A stretch of 64,000 nt of DNA from Melioribacter sp. (GCA_026417975.1 JAOACD010000008.1:1-64000), one strand, 5' to 3'. Positions 53,541-62,188 are shown, numbered from the stretch's first letter. Numbers and translations are program-made. Notes: generated by a model from the letters alone, not told the origin.

Positions 53541-54442
53541 TATTCTGCCTCCACAGTTTTCTTTCTATTTTTATTAATCCACATAACAACTCCAAGTAAT
53601 GCATAGAGAGCTACCGGAGGAACAAAGTAAGCAAAAATACCATGTTGAATAGCTTCTGTAACACCAGGAGCAGGATTTTTTCCAAGTTTAGGAAATTGTA
53701 ATTCTACAAAATCTCGATTTGCTAAATACATCCAACTTGTACCCCCAACTTCATATTCACCGTAAACATGATTAATGTAGCGTTCAGGATATAATTTTAT
53801 CTTCTCATGGGCTATTTTTACTAGTTCTTCACGTTTTCCGTAAGTTAATGCTTCCATTGGACAAATCTCTACACAGGCTGGAAGCTTTCCTTCTTTAGTC
53901 CTTTGAAAACAAAAATCGCACTTTCTTATTTCTGGCTGTATTGCTTTATTAAATTCAAATGCTGGGATTTGAAAAGGACATGCTACCATACAATATCTGC
54001 AACCAATGCATTTTTTTGTATCCCAAACAACTGCACCAATCTCTTCCTTAGAAAATGCTCCTACTATACATGCAGAAACACACGCAGGATGATCGCAATG
54101 CATACACTGAATTTTAACATTAATTGGAAACTCTTCTTGTCTTTTGGCTGGATATTCATTAACTACAGTCAAAGCTTTATCATCAGGTCTTCTCATATTT
54201 CTAAATACAGATCTGTCGTCGTAAGATTCCAATGGTAGTGTAGGAAGATTATGAGCTACTTTACAAGCCCATTCGCATTTTCTACATCCTATACATGCAG
54301 TGGTATCAACCAAAACTCCCATTCTATTTTTATCAAGTATATTTTTGGGAGCAGCTTTTAATTTTCGAGGGCTCAATCCTGTTATACTTGCTCCAATTAA
54401 TGCAGTGAGTTTTAAAAATTTTCGGCGGGATTCATTTACCAT
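53540..54442 (-). CDS. Tat-exported four-cluster ferredoxin subunit (HybA/NrfC-like)
   Basis: The 300-residue protein has a twin-arginine leader (SRRKFLKLTALIGASITGLS). Four cluster motifs follow: CIGCRKCEWACKVAH, CMHCDHPACVSACIVG, CIGCRYCMVACPFQIPAF and CDFCFQRTKEGKLPACVEIC. A C-terminal membrane helix (FAYFVPPVALYALLGVVMW) anchors it outside, like HybA. It should pass electrons between the NrfD-like protein and the 13-heme cytochrome. A strong ribosome site (GGAGGAAG) precedes the ATG. It is the first gene of the first unit. Confidence 0.92.
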   Translation of the reverse strand: MVNESRRKFLKLTALIGASITGLSPRKLKAAPKNILDKNRMGVLVDTTACIGCRKCEWACKVAHNLPTLPLESYDDRSVFRNMRRPDDKALTVVNEYPAKRQEEFPINVKIQCMHCDHPACVSACIVGAFSKEEIGAVVWDTKKCIGCRYCMVACPFQIPAFEFNKAIQPEIRKCDFCFQRTKEGKLPACVEICPMEALTYGKREELVKIAHEKIKLYPERYINHVYGEYEVGGTSWMYLANRDFVELQFPKLGKNPAPGVTEAIQHGIFAYFVPPVALYALLGVVMWINKNRKKTVEAE

Positions 54443-54699
54443 GTCTTCCTCCAGAACGGTGAGCTCATAATAAGATTTTAAGATTATTTACTAATTGGAG
54501 TTATTTATCCATTTCAAAATTAGTGCTTTGATTAATGCTTGTCAATCTAAAAAGAATGATTTTAGTGATTTTTTAATCGTAAAATTCACATAAATTGTAT
54601 AAATAGATTCAACAATATGTATTTCTCAAGATTTATTTCGAATCTTTAAATAAAATTTATCATCTTACGTATGTTAATTAAATAAATAAAGGTAAAAAA
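54443..54699. other. Divergent intergenic region upstream of the respiratory/signalling unit
   Basis: About 257 AT-rich bases between the minus-strand ferredoxin gene and the plus-strand OsmC gene. It must hold the promoter of the first unit, but I see no convincing sigma motif or inverted repeat, and no ORF or RNA. Confidence 0.4.
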
Positions 54700-55131
54700 A
54701 TGGCTACAAAAAAGGCTATAGTAAAACATATACAAGGAGTAACTTTTATAGGAAAAACCGACTCTAATCATTGGGTGGTAATGGATGGGCCAGAACAATT
54801 TGGTGGAAGCGATGCTGGTATTAGACCAAAAGAATTATTATTAATTGCTTTGGGTGGTTGTACTGGAAGTGACGTTGCAGTAATTCTTCAAAAGAAAAAA
54901 GTAAAACTTGACGGTTTCGAGATGAATATTACTGCAGAAGTGCAAGAAACACATCCACAAGTATTTACAAAAATTCACCTTGAATATGTCTTTTATGGAA
55001 AAGATATACCCAAAGAAGCTGTTGAAAGAGCAATAGAACTTTCTCAAAAAACTTATTGTAGTGTTACAGCTATGCTTCAAAAAGCAGTAGAAATAACTCA
55101 TTCATATAGAATAGAAGAATCAAAACAATAA
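54700..55131 (+). CDS. OsmC-family protein
   Basis: The 143-residue protein has the two conserved cysteines of the OsmC/Ohr fold: ALGGCTGSDVAVILQKK near residue 54 and SQKTYCSVTAML near residue 120. The segment RPKELLLIALGGCTGSDV is a family hallmark. These proteins reduce organic hydroperoxides or handle other thiol-reactive compounds; the YhfA-like group, closest here, has no settled substrate. AAAGG precedes the ATG. It is followed convergently by the DUF2203 gene, and the MarR gene lies 530 bases further on. Confidence 0.88.
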   Translation: MATKKAIVKHIQGVTFIGKTDSNHWVVMDGPEQFGGSDAGIRPKELLLIALGGCTGSDVAVILQKKKVKLDGFEMNITAEVQETHPQVFTKIHLEYVFYGKDIPKEAVERAIELSQKTYCSVTAMLQKAVEITHSYRIEESKQ

Positions 55132-55133
55132 CA

Positions 55134-55517
55134 TCAAATTTCAAGATATTCTTCTGGAATTAATTTTCTACCAACGTAACCCTCGTTAATTCCATGATAG
55201 TATCTAATATCATCTTCATCACTTCGCCAGCATAAGTATACTTCCTTACCATTAATTACAGATGGAAAATCAACTAAACCGACCTCAAAATTCCAATCTT
55301 TAAATTGACATCCTAAATCCTCAAGTTCTTTTATATACTCATGAATCTTCTCTTTCAATTCTAATATCCTTATATCATCCTCAAATTTACCATTCAAAGA
55401 ACGAGAAATCATTCGTGCTTCGTAAGCACAGTTTAATATATCTCTTACAATTCTCTTTACTAATGGCAGTGCTTTTTTTGCTTCTTGCGGCGTAAAATAC
55501 TTTGTTTGGGTTTCCAA
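55134..55517 (-). CDS. DUF2203 family protein
   Basis: The protein has the DUF2203 layout: YFTPQEAKKALPLVKRIVRD, a helical middle (IHEYIKELEDLGCQFKDW) and the C-terminal FEVGLVDFPSVINGKEVYLC, WRSDEDDIRYYH and VGRKLIPEE. The family function is unknown. I start at the TTG at 55515-55517 (LETQTKYFTPQEA), which has AAGAGG seven bases upstream; a TTG at 55572-55574 would add 19 basic residues with no ribosome site. It converges with OsmC and is divergent from the MarR gene. Confidence 0.8.
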   Translation of the reverse strand: METQTKYFTPQEAKKALPLVKRIVRDILNCAYEARMISRSLNGKFEDDIRILELKEKIHEYIKELEDLGCQFKDWNFEVGLVDFPSVINGKEVYLCWRSDEDDIRYYHGINEGYVGRKLIPEEYLEI

Positions 55518-55524
55518 TCGTCTA

Positions 55525-55530
55525 CCTCTT
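55525..55530 (-). promoter_or_regulatory. Ribosome site deciding the DUF2203 start
   Basis: AAGAGG on the minus strand, seven bases before the TTG at 55517, favours the shorter protein. Confidence 0.55.
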
Positions 55531-55631
55531 TTTCTTTTCTCTATAAATTTATAACTAAAAAGGATTAATCTCAAAAATAATTTAAGATTATTTTATCACT
55601 TGATAAGAATTAAATAAAAAAATATTTTGGG

Positions 55632-55659
55632 TTAGTAATATTTTAATTAGTAATTACTA
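55632..55659. promoter_or_regulatory. Candidate MarR operator at the start codon
   Basis: TAGTAATTACTA (55648-55659) is a perfect 12-bp palindrome whose last base is the A of the marR-like ATG. A direct copy of its left arm (TTAGTAAT) lies 15 bases upstream (55632-55639 and 55647-55654). Autorepression is common among MarR regulators. Confidence 0.5.
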
Positions 55660-56111
55660 TGAAAAAACTATATGGTAAAAAAATTGATCTTGCCTTAAAT
55701 ACTTGGATAAAATTAGCAAGAGCTTTTTCCACTTTTAACAAAAAAACTGCAGAAAATATTCGTAATTTTGGATTAACCCAACCTCAGTTCGCAGTTATAG
55801 AAGCGCTTGGACATCTTGGACCATTAAAGGTTGGAGAATTATGCAAAAAAATGCTTGTAACTGGTGGTAATATGACCCTGGTTTTAGATAATGTAGAAAA
55901 ATTAGGTTATATAGAACGAATACATAGCAAAGATGATAGAAGAGCAATAATCGTTCAACTAACCAAAAGTGGAAAGGAATTATTTGATAAGATTTTTTAT
56001 TCTCATGCAGAGTATATTGCTGAATTAATGTCCGTACTTACACCTGAAGAACAAAAAACACTTGGCGAGTTATTAAAGAAGCTTGGGACATCTTTACAGA
56101 AAATAAAATAA
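55659..56111 (+). CDS. MarR-family transcriptional regulator
   Basis: The 150-residue protein has the winged helix of MarR: LTQPQFAVIEALGHLGPL, KVGELCKKMLVTGGNMTLVL as recognition helix region, VEKLGYIERIHSKDDRRAII as the wing with the DxRR motif, and the C-terminal LTPEEQKTLGELLKKL dimer helix. A single Cys (near residue 63) sits in the DNA-binding domain, so it is not the OhrR type with an N-terminal peroxide-sensing Cys. It has no Shine-Dalgarno, and a palindrome overlaps its start codon. Targets are not known; OsmC, DUF2203 or itself are candidates. Confidence 0.9.
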   Translation: MKKLYGKKIDLALNTWIKLARAFSTFNKKTAENIRNFGLTQPQFAVIEALGHLGPLKVGELCKKMLVTGGNMTLVLDNVEKLGYIERIHSKDDRRAIIVQLTKSGKELFDKIFYSHAEYIAELMSVLTPEEQKTLGELLKKLGTSLQKIK

Positions 56112-56241
56112 GAAAGCATTTTTAACTATTCAGCTAATTACCTAACTAACGCTGTCAAAGAACGTTTTTTTATAAAGTGTTTTACAATAATACCTTTATA
56201 TACTATTTTACAACCTAAATTTTTCTTTATTAGGAGTTTTC

Positions 56242-57477
56242 ATGGCCATTATTCGTCCATTTAAGGCACTTAGACCAGATGAAAGAGTTGCTCACCTTGT
56301 TGCAAGCTTGCCTTACGACGTTGTTAATCGAGAAGAAGCTGCTAATTTAGCCAAAGGAAATCCTTTGAGCTTTCTGAGAGTTACAAGGTCAGAAATAGAA
56401 ATGCCAGAAATTATAGATGTCTATTCATCAGAAGTTTATCAAAAAGCAAAAGAAAATCTTCAAAGACTCAAAAACGAAGCCCCTCTTCTTATAGACGAAA
56501 GTCCTAATATATATGTTTACAGGTTGATTATGGGAACCCACAGTCAAGTAGGTCTTGCTGCTACTTTTTCTGTAGTCGAATATGACAATGATATTATAAA
56601 AAAACATGAAAAAACAAGAAAAGACAAAGAAGACGATAGAACAAATCATATTTTAATTACAGAAGCTCAAACGGGTCCGGTATTTTTAACTTATCGTCCA
56701 GTGGAAGAAATTGATAAAATAGTAAATAATGTAATTAATAAAATTAATCCAATTTACGATTTTAATGCACAAGACGGAATTAATCATACCATTTGGATAC
56801 TACCAAAAGAATATGTAAATAAAATTATTAACATAATTTCAAAAGTGGATAAGCTATACATTGCAGATGGACATCATCGTGCAGCAAGTGCTAGTCGGGT
56901 TCAAAAAATAAAAAAAGCAAATAATCCGAATCACACTGGAGAAGAAAATTATAACTTTTTTCTTGGTGTTTTATTTCCTTCAAATCAATTAAAAATAATG
57001 CCTTATAACAGAATTATTTACAAACTTAAAATGCAGAAAAGAGATTTTATTGAAAAAATAAAAAACAATTTTATTGTCGAAGAAACAGAATTAAAACAAC
57101 CAGAAAAACCAAGAACTTTCTGTATGTATTTAGACAATAAATGGTACATGCTAAAACCAACTGATAATATCAAAAAGAGTAACAAGCATTCAGAAAACTT
57201 GGATGTAAGTATTCTACAAAATTATTTACTGCAACCAATTCTTGGAATTGAAGACCCCAGAACAGATAAAAATATTGATTTTATTGGTGGAATTAGAGGA
57301 ACAGAAGAATTGGAAAAATTGGTAAATAATGGTATTGCGGAAGTAGCTTTTTCATTGCATCCTGTTACTTTGGAGGATTTAATGACTATTGCAGATGCAA
57401 ATGAAATTATGCCTCCAAAATCAACCTGGTTTGAACCTAAATTAAGAGATGGATTACTTATCCACCTAATAAGTTAA
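56242..57477 (+). CDS. DUF1015 family protein, linked to serine synthesis
   Basis: The 411-residue protein begins IIRPFKALRPDERVAHLVAS and PYDVVNREEAANLAK, the DUF1015 signature. Near residue 208 it has LYIADGHHRAASASR. This DGHHR motif recalls the ParB/sulfiredoxin fold that also includes free-serine kinases (SerK/SbnI). The serC and serA genes follow, 30 bases after its stop, so a serine-pathway role is likely. A serine kinase or a missing phosphoserine phosphatase is a guess from the context. AGGAG precedes the ATG. Confidence 0.8.
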   Translation: MAIIRPFKALRPDERVAHLVASLPYDVVNREEAANLAKGNPLSFLRVTRSEIEMPEIIDVYSSEVYQKAKENLQRLKNEAPLLIDESPNIYVYRLIMGTHSQVGLAATFSVVEYDNDIIKKHEKTRKDKEDDRTNHILITEAQTGPVFLTYRPVEEIDKIVNNVINKINPIYDFNAQDGINHTIWILPKEYVNKIINIISKVDKLYIADGHHRAASASRVQKIKKANNPNHTGEENYNFFLGVLFPSNQLKIMPYNRIIYKLKMQKRDFIEKIKNNFIVEETELKQPEKPRTFCMYLDNKWYMLKPTDNIKKSNKHSENLDVSILQNYLLQPILGIEDPRTDKNIDFIGGIRGTEELEKLVNNGIAEVAFSLHPVTLEDLMTIADANEIMPPKSTWFEPKLRDGLLIHLIS

Positions 57478-57507
57478 TAAAAACTAAATAAATAAAAGAG
57501 GAATAAA

Positions 57508-58596
57508 ATGGAAAAGAGAATTTATAATTTTAGTGCAGGTCCAGCAGTATTACCAGAAGAAGTTTTGCTTGAAGCTCAGAAAGATTTGTTTTCCTATAAA
57601 GGAAGTGGAATGAGTGTAATGGAAATGAGTCATAGAGGAAAAATTTTTGATCAAATAATTAAAGAAGCTGAAGCCGATTTGAGAAAGCTTCTCGACATTA
57701 ATGATAATTATGCTGTTCTATTTCTTCAAGGTGGTGCTACTTTGCAATTTTCAATGGTTCCATTAAACTTAATGCCTCCCAAAAATAAAGCCGACTATAT
57801 TGTTACTGGCTATTGGGCAAAGAAAGCAATGAAAGAAGCAACAAAATTTGGGACTGTTAACATTGCTGCCTCTACTGAAAGTGAAAATTTCTCTCGTTTA
57901 CCTAAACTATCGGAATTAAATATTGATCCCGAGGCATCTTACGTACATTTTACATCAAATAATACAATTTATGGCACTCAATGGAAAACTGAACCAGAAG
58001 TAGGAAATATTCCACTTGTTTGTGATGCATCTTCCGATATTCTCCACAAAAAAATAGATGTTAACAAATATGGGTTAATTTATGCAGGTGCACAAAAAAA
58101 TATTGGACCTGCTGGTGTAACACTTGTAATTATTAGAAAAGATTTGCTTGAAAGATGTTCTGATAATCTTCCAACATATTTAAACTACAAAATTCACGTA
58201 GAAAATAATTCCTTATACAACACTCCTCCAACATTTGGCATTTACATAGCAGGTTTAGTATTTAAGTGGTTGTTAAGTATTGGAGGATTAGATGAAATGT
58301 ATAAGCGAAATGTTGAAAAAGCTAAAATATTATATGAGGCAATTGATTCAAGCGATGGATTTTACAAAGGAACCGTTGCTGTACCAGAAGACCGCTCCAT
58401 AATGAACGTAACATTTAGACTGCCTAACGAAGAGCTCGAGAAAAAATTCTTAGAAGAAGCTAAGAAAAGAGATATGGATGGATTAAAAGGTCATAGAAGT
58501 GTGGGTGGTATACGCGCATCTATTTATAATGCTTTTCCAAAGAAAGGAGTTGAAGCACTTGTAACATTTATGGAAGAATTTAGAAAAAATAATTAA
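57508..58596 (+). CDS. serC: Phosphoserine aminotransferase
   Basis: The 362-residue class V aminotransferase begins YNFSAGPAVLPEEVLLEAQ, the SerC signature, with MSVMEMSHRGKIFDQII next. GGATLQFSMVPLNLM and YVHFTSNNTIYGTQW follow, and the PLP lysine is in LIYAGAQKNIGPAGV near residue 198. RSVGGIRASIYNAFP near the C-terminus binds substrate phosphate. It makes phosphoserine from 3-phosphohydroxypyruvate. GAGGA precedes the ATG. Confidence 0.96.
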   Translation: MEKRIYNFSAGPAVLPEEVLLEAQKDLFSYKGSGMSVMEMSHRGKIFDQIIKEAEADLRKLLDINDNYAVLFLQGGATLQFSMVPLNLMPPKNKADYIVTGYWAKKAMKEATKFGTVNIAASTESENFSRLPKLSELNIDPEASYVHFTSNNTIYGTQWKTEPEVGNIPLVCDASSDILHKKIDVNKYGLIYAGAQKNIGPAGVTLVIIRKDLLERCSDNLPTYLNYKIHVENNSLYNTPPTFGIYIAGLVFKWLLSIGGLDEMYKRNVEKAKILYEAIDSSDGFYKGTVAVPEDRSIMNVTFRLPNEELEKKFLEEAKKRDMDGLKGHRSVGGIRASIYNAFPKKGVEALVTFMEEFRKNN

Positions 58597-58605
58597 CTTA
58601 AAATT

Positions 58606-58680
58606 AACCGCAGTCACTAAAAAAATATTAAAAAGCTCAAATAACAAATATTAGATAAGCATTTATTAAGTCCTGCGGTT
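58606..58680. repeat. Inverted repeat between serC and serA
   Basis: AACCGCAG (58606-58613) and CTGCGGTT (58673-58680) can pair across a 59-base AT-rich loop. No T-run of note follows. It could be a decayed dispersed repeat or a weak attenuator between the two serine genes. Confidence 0.35.
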
Positions 58681-58752
58681 TATATCTTAAAATCGATTTA
58701 TTAAAACTACTTCTTGGCATTATTTAAAAAAAATATTAATATTGTCATAGAC

Positions 58753-59991
58753 ATGCAAACAAAACAGCTTTCGTTTCCTAAAGAAAAAATTAAAGTCCTT
58801 TTACTTGAAGGTATTCATGAGAATGCTATAAAATATTTTCAAAAAAATGGTTATACAAATGTCGAATGTTTAAAACATGCACTAAACGATGAAAACTTAA
58901 TAGAAAAAATTAAAGATGTTCATATTATCGGTATAAGGTCTAGAACACATATTACGAAAGATGTACTCAAACATGCTAAAAAGTTGATTGCTATTGGTTG
59001 TTTTAGCATTGGTACCAATCAGGTCGATCTTCATGCTGCTAAACTCAAAGGCATTCCTGTTTTTAATGCTCCTTTCTCTAATACACGTTCTGTAGCAGAA
59101 TTAGTTATTAGTGAGTGCATTTTTTTAATCAGAGGAATACCAGAAAAAAATTTCTTAGCTCATCAAGGTATATGGCAAAAAGAAGCAAAGAATTCTTATG
59201 AAGTTAGAGGGAAAAACATTGGTATAGTTGGTTATGGTCATATAGGTTCTCAGGTTTCTATTCTTGCTGAAAGTTTAGGGATGAATGTTTATTACTATGA
59301 TATAGTAAAAAAACTAAGCCTTGGCAATGCAAAGGCTTGTAGTTCATTAGATGAGCTGCTACAAATATCAGATATAGTAACACTTCATGTTCCTGAAACC
59401 GAGCTTACAAAAAACATGATTACAAAAAGAGAATTGAGCTTAATGAAAAAAGGTTCATATTTAATTAATACATCAAGAGGAAGTGTTGTCAATCTAGATG
59501 ATTTGGCAGAAGCTTTGGAAAATAAACATTTAAATGGAGCTGCTATAGATGTTTTTCCTGAAGAACCTGTTGCTAACGGAGATAATTTCAAATGTGTACT
59601 ACAAAAATACCAAAATGTAATTTTAACACCACACATTGGAGGAAGCACGGTAGAAGCCCAGGAAAATATTGCTTTAGAAGTTTCAGAAAAACTTGTTAAA
59701 TATTGTGACACGGGATCTACTATTGGAGCTACTAACTTTGTTGAAATCTCTTTAGCTCCTAACATAGATAAACAACGATATCTTCATATACATCATAACC
59801 AACCTGGAGTATTAAATAAAATTACAAAAGTTTTCACCGCAAGAAAATTAAATATTGGCGCTCAATATTTACAAACAGACCCTTATATTGGTTATGTAAT
59901 CATTGATATTGATAGTAAAGAGCATCCTCAAGAAATATTAAAAGAACTTAAAGCCATTCCAGAAACTATAAAGGCAAGAGTATTGCTATAA
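58753..59991 (+). CDS. serA: D-3-phosphoglycerate dehydrogenase
   Basis: SerA oxidises 3-phosphoglycerate. The protein has IGIRSRTHITKDVLKHAKKL, GCFSIGTNQVDLHAAKLKG, FNAPFSNTRSVAELVI, the NAD motif GIVGYGHIGSQVSI, and the catalytic His in LTPHIGGSTVEAQEN. A C-terminal ACT domain keeps the serine-binding HIHHNQPG and LNIGAQYLQT residues, so serine feedback is expected, as in the E. coli type it closely resembles. I start at the ATG 58753-58755; a TTG 13 codons upstream is possible. It follows serC by about 156 bases. Confidence 0.96.
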   Translation: MQTKQLSFPKEKIKVLLLEGIHENAIKYFQKNGYTNVECLKHALNDENLIEKIKDVHIIGIRSRTHITKDVLKHAKKLIAIGCFSIGTNQVDLHAAKLKGIPVFNAPFSNTRSVAELVISECIFLIRGIPEKNFLAHQGIWQKEAKNSYEVRGKNIGIVGYGHIGSQVSILAESLGMNVYYYDIVKKLSLGNAKACSSLDELLQISDIVTLHVPETELTKNMITKRELSLMKKGSYLINTSRGSVVNLDDLAEALENKHLNGAAIDVFPEEPVANGDNFKCVLQKYQNVILTPHIGGSTVEAQENIALEVSEKLVKYCDTGSTIGATNFVEISLAPNIDKQRYLHIHHNQPGVLNKITKVFTARKLNIGAQYLQTDPYIGYVIIDIDSKEHPQEILKELKAIPETIKARVLL

Positions 59992-60014
59992 TAAACTTTT
60001 CAACTATAAAATAT

Positions 60015-61451
60015 TTACTTTATCATAACCATTTTTTTGGTTATTGCTCCAGTAGAAGAAAATAGACTATAAAAATAAATGCCGCTAGGATAATTCATTC
60101 CATTAAAATTAATATTGTAAATACCAGGATTTTTAATCTCGTTAATTAAGATTGCTAATTCTTTACCAAGAATATCATAGACTTTTAATGTAATAAAGTC
60201 TGCTTTTTCAAGTATGAAACTTATAATTGTTGATAAATTAAAAGGATTTGGATAATTCTGATATAAATCGAATTCATCATATAATCTAGATTCTTTAAGA
60301 TTAGTACCTGTAACACTTACAAATTTATATATTTTTCCACCTGCATAATCTGCAAAATAAAGTTCGTTTTGTTCATCTATACCAAATGTTGAAATACTAT
60401 AGTTCGTTTTAAATAGCAATTTATTAGTCACATTATTTTTATCATAATCTAAAGCCCATATATTACCTGTTACGAAATCCGCATAAATATATTTTCCATA
60501 AAGCTCTTTCAAGATGTTGCCTCTATAAACAAATCCACCAGTAATTGAATATCCGCCATCATCATTATGACCATACTCCCATATAGGCATTGTTAGATTT
60601 GTTGTGTCACAATTTCTCATTGGATTATAACAATGAAACCCTTCCATTATTCTCCAACCATAATTTTTACCTTTTTCGATAATATCAATTTCTTCCCACA
60701 AATTTTGACCTACATCTGCAGCCCAAAGTTTTCCTGTTATTTTATCAAAGCTAAAACGCCAAACATTTCTCAAACCCCAAGCATAAATTTCTTCTTTAAG
60801 TCCATTTGTATTGCCCCTAAATGGATTATCATGCGGAATTGAATAAAATCTCCCCTGACTAAAATTGTTAACATCAATTCGTAAAATTTTTCCTAAATGT
60901 GATCTAAGATTTTGGGCATTATTTTGTGGATCACCAGCCGAGCCCCCATCGCCTAGCGAAATATATAAATAGCCATCCGGTCCAAAAGCGAGTTGTCCTC
61001 CATTATGATTAGAATATGGCTGCTCTATTTGCATTAAGACTAACTCGCTATTTTTATCCGCAACATTGGGGTTGTTCTTAGATACTTCAAACCTTGAAAT
61101 TATTGTTCTCCTAGGATTACGAGTAGTATAATTAACAAAAAAGTAACCGTTATTTTTAAAATCGGGATGAAATGCTAACCCTAATAATCCTTGTTCCCCA
61201 CCAAATAAAACTTTTTCTGTAATATCTAAAAAAATTTCAGCTGTCTTAACATTTGGACTGTTTTCAACTACATAAATTTTACCCGGTTGAGATACTATGA
61301 ATAATCTATTTGTACCATCATTTGCATTTTGAATATCAACAGGTTGTTCAAAAGTAAGATTTGGGAAAGCAAGCTCAATTTTTAACTGAGCAGGCAATTT
61401 ACTGCAACCCAAAAACAAAACTATCAACAAAACAAAGAGAGTTCTAATCAT
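60015..61451 (-). CDS. Secreted PQQ-type sugar dehydrogenase with type IX secretion tail
   Basis: The 478-residue protein has an N-terminal signal with a lipobox-like FLGCSKL, then a six-bladed propeller of the soluble glucose dehydrogenase/HHIP-like family: QPGKIYVVE, GGEQGLLGLAFHPDFKNNGY, SNHNGGQLAFGPDGYLYIS, GDGGSAGDPQNNAQN and WAADVGQNLWEEIDI. The last 85 residues are a type IX sorting domain (LYQNYPNPFNLSTIISFILE ... GIYFYSL ... KKMVMIK). So it should cross the outer membrane. Whether its substrate is a sugar is not certain; many relatives have only loose similarity. GGAGGT precedes the ATG. Confidence 0.88.
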   Translation of the reverse strand: MIRTLFVLLIVLFLGCSKLPAQLKIELAFPNLTFEQPVDIQNANDGTNRLFIVSQPGKIYVVENSPNVKTAEIFLDITEKVLFGGEQGLLGLAFHPDFKNNGYFFVNYTTRNPRRTIISRFEVSKNNPNVADKNSELVLMQIEQPYSNHNGGQLAFGPDGYLYISLGDGGSAGDPQNNAQNLRSHLGKILRIDVNNFSQGRFYSIPHDNPFRGNTNGLKEEIYAWGLRNVWRFSFDKITGKLWAADVGQNLWEEIDIIEKGKNYGWRIMEGFHCYNPMRNCDTTNLTMPIWEYGHNDDGGYSITGGFVYRGNILKELYGKYIYADFVTGNIWALDYDKNNVTNKLLFKTNYSISTFGIDEQNELYFADYAGGKIYKFVSVTGTNLKESRLYDEFDLYQNYPNPFNLSTIISFILEKADFITLKVYDILGKELAILINEIKNPGIYNINFNGMNYPSGIYFYSLFSSTGAITKKMVMIK

Positions 61452-61603
61452 ATAACCTCCATTATTAATTTTCTTAACAAAAATTTTTTTGAAAAGTTCT
61501 TTTTATAAACAAAAGTATTTTTATTGAAAACAATTTTTTAGCATCTAACTTTTTTCATTTTTATCTTTGTAATGTATTCAATCAATAAAAAGAAAGGAAA
61601 AAA

Positions 61604-62188
61604 ATGAAGTTAATAAATAAACTTTTCTTAATATTATTGACTGTTTCTTTATTCAAACTATCTACATTAATTGCTTCCGATGAATCAGTAAGGAAAGTAG
61701 AAAATTTCAAGCTGAAAGATTACAATGGTAAAGAATATCAATTAATTGATTTCAAAAACTCAAAAGCTATTGTAATTATTTTTATTGCTACCCAATGCCC
61801 TATTTCTAACGCATATAATTCCCGAATGGAAAAGTTATACCAAGAGTACAAAGACAAAGGTATTAGTTTTATTGGTATAAATTCAAACAAGCAAGAAAGT
61901 ATTGAAGAAATTAAAGCTCATGCAAAAAACAATAATCTAAACTTCATAATACTAAAAGATTATAATAATATTATAGCAGACAAATTCAAAGCATCGGTTA
62001 CACCAGAAGTTTTTGTCTTAAGTCCCGAATTTGAAGTGTTATATCACGGAAGAATTGATGATTCAAGAAAAGAAGAAGAAGTTAAAAGTCAAGATTTGAG
62101 AAATGCACTAAATGAAATATTAGAAGGTAAAAAAGTAACTAAAGCAGAAACAAAGGCATTTGGTTGTACAATCAAAAGGGTAAACTGA
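61604..62188 (+). CDS. Exported thioredoxin-fold (AhpC/TSA-redoxin) protein
   Basis: The 194-residue protein has a signal sequence (LINKLFLILLTVSLFKLSTLIA) and a redoxin domain: KVENFKLKDYNGKEYQLIDF, IFIATQCPISNAYNSRMEKL, FIGINSNKQES and KASVTPEVFVLSPEFEVLY. It has one Cys in the TQCPIS position instead of a CxxC, and a second Cys near the C-terminus (FGCTIKRV). That is the pattern of a two-Cys peroxiredoxin-like or thiol-disulfide protein. It lies 1 base before the TlpA gene, so the two are cotranscribed. Confidence 0.85.
   Translation: MKLINKLFLILLTVSLFKLSTLIASDESVRKVENFKLKDYNGKEYQLIDFKNSKAIVIIFIATQCPISNAYNSRMEKLYQEYKDKGISFIGINSNKQESIEEIKAHAKNNNLNFIILKDYNNIIADKFKASVTPEVFVLSPEFEVLYHGRIDDSRKEEEVKSQDLRNALNEILEGKKVTKAETKAFGCTIKRVN

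Noticed and set aside
52305-54442. Alternative complex III or polysulfide reductase
   Set aside because: No molybdopterin-type or ActB-like large subunit is present; only ferredoxin, NrfD-like and multiheme genes occur.
55518-55574. Longer DUF2203 protein from a TTG at 55574
   Set aside because: The added 19 residues are basic and unlike the family, with no ribosome site. The TTG at 55517 has AAGAGG upstream.
56112-56241. RNA-like segment (AACGCTGTCAAAGAACG) between MarR and DUF1015
   Set aside because: No stable stem or conserved RNA signature could be made out; it is probably only the promoter region.
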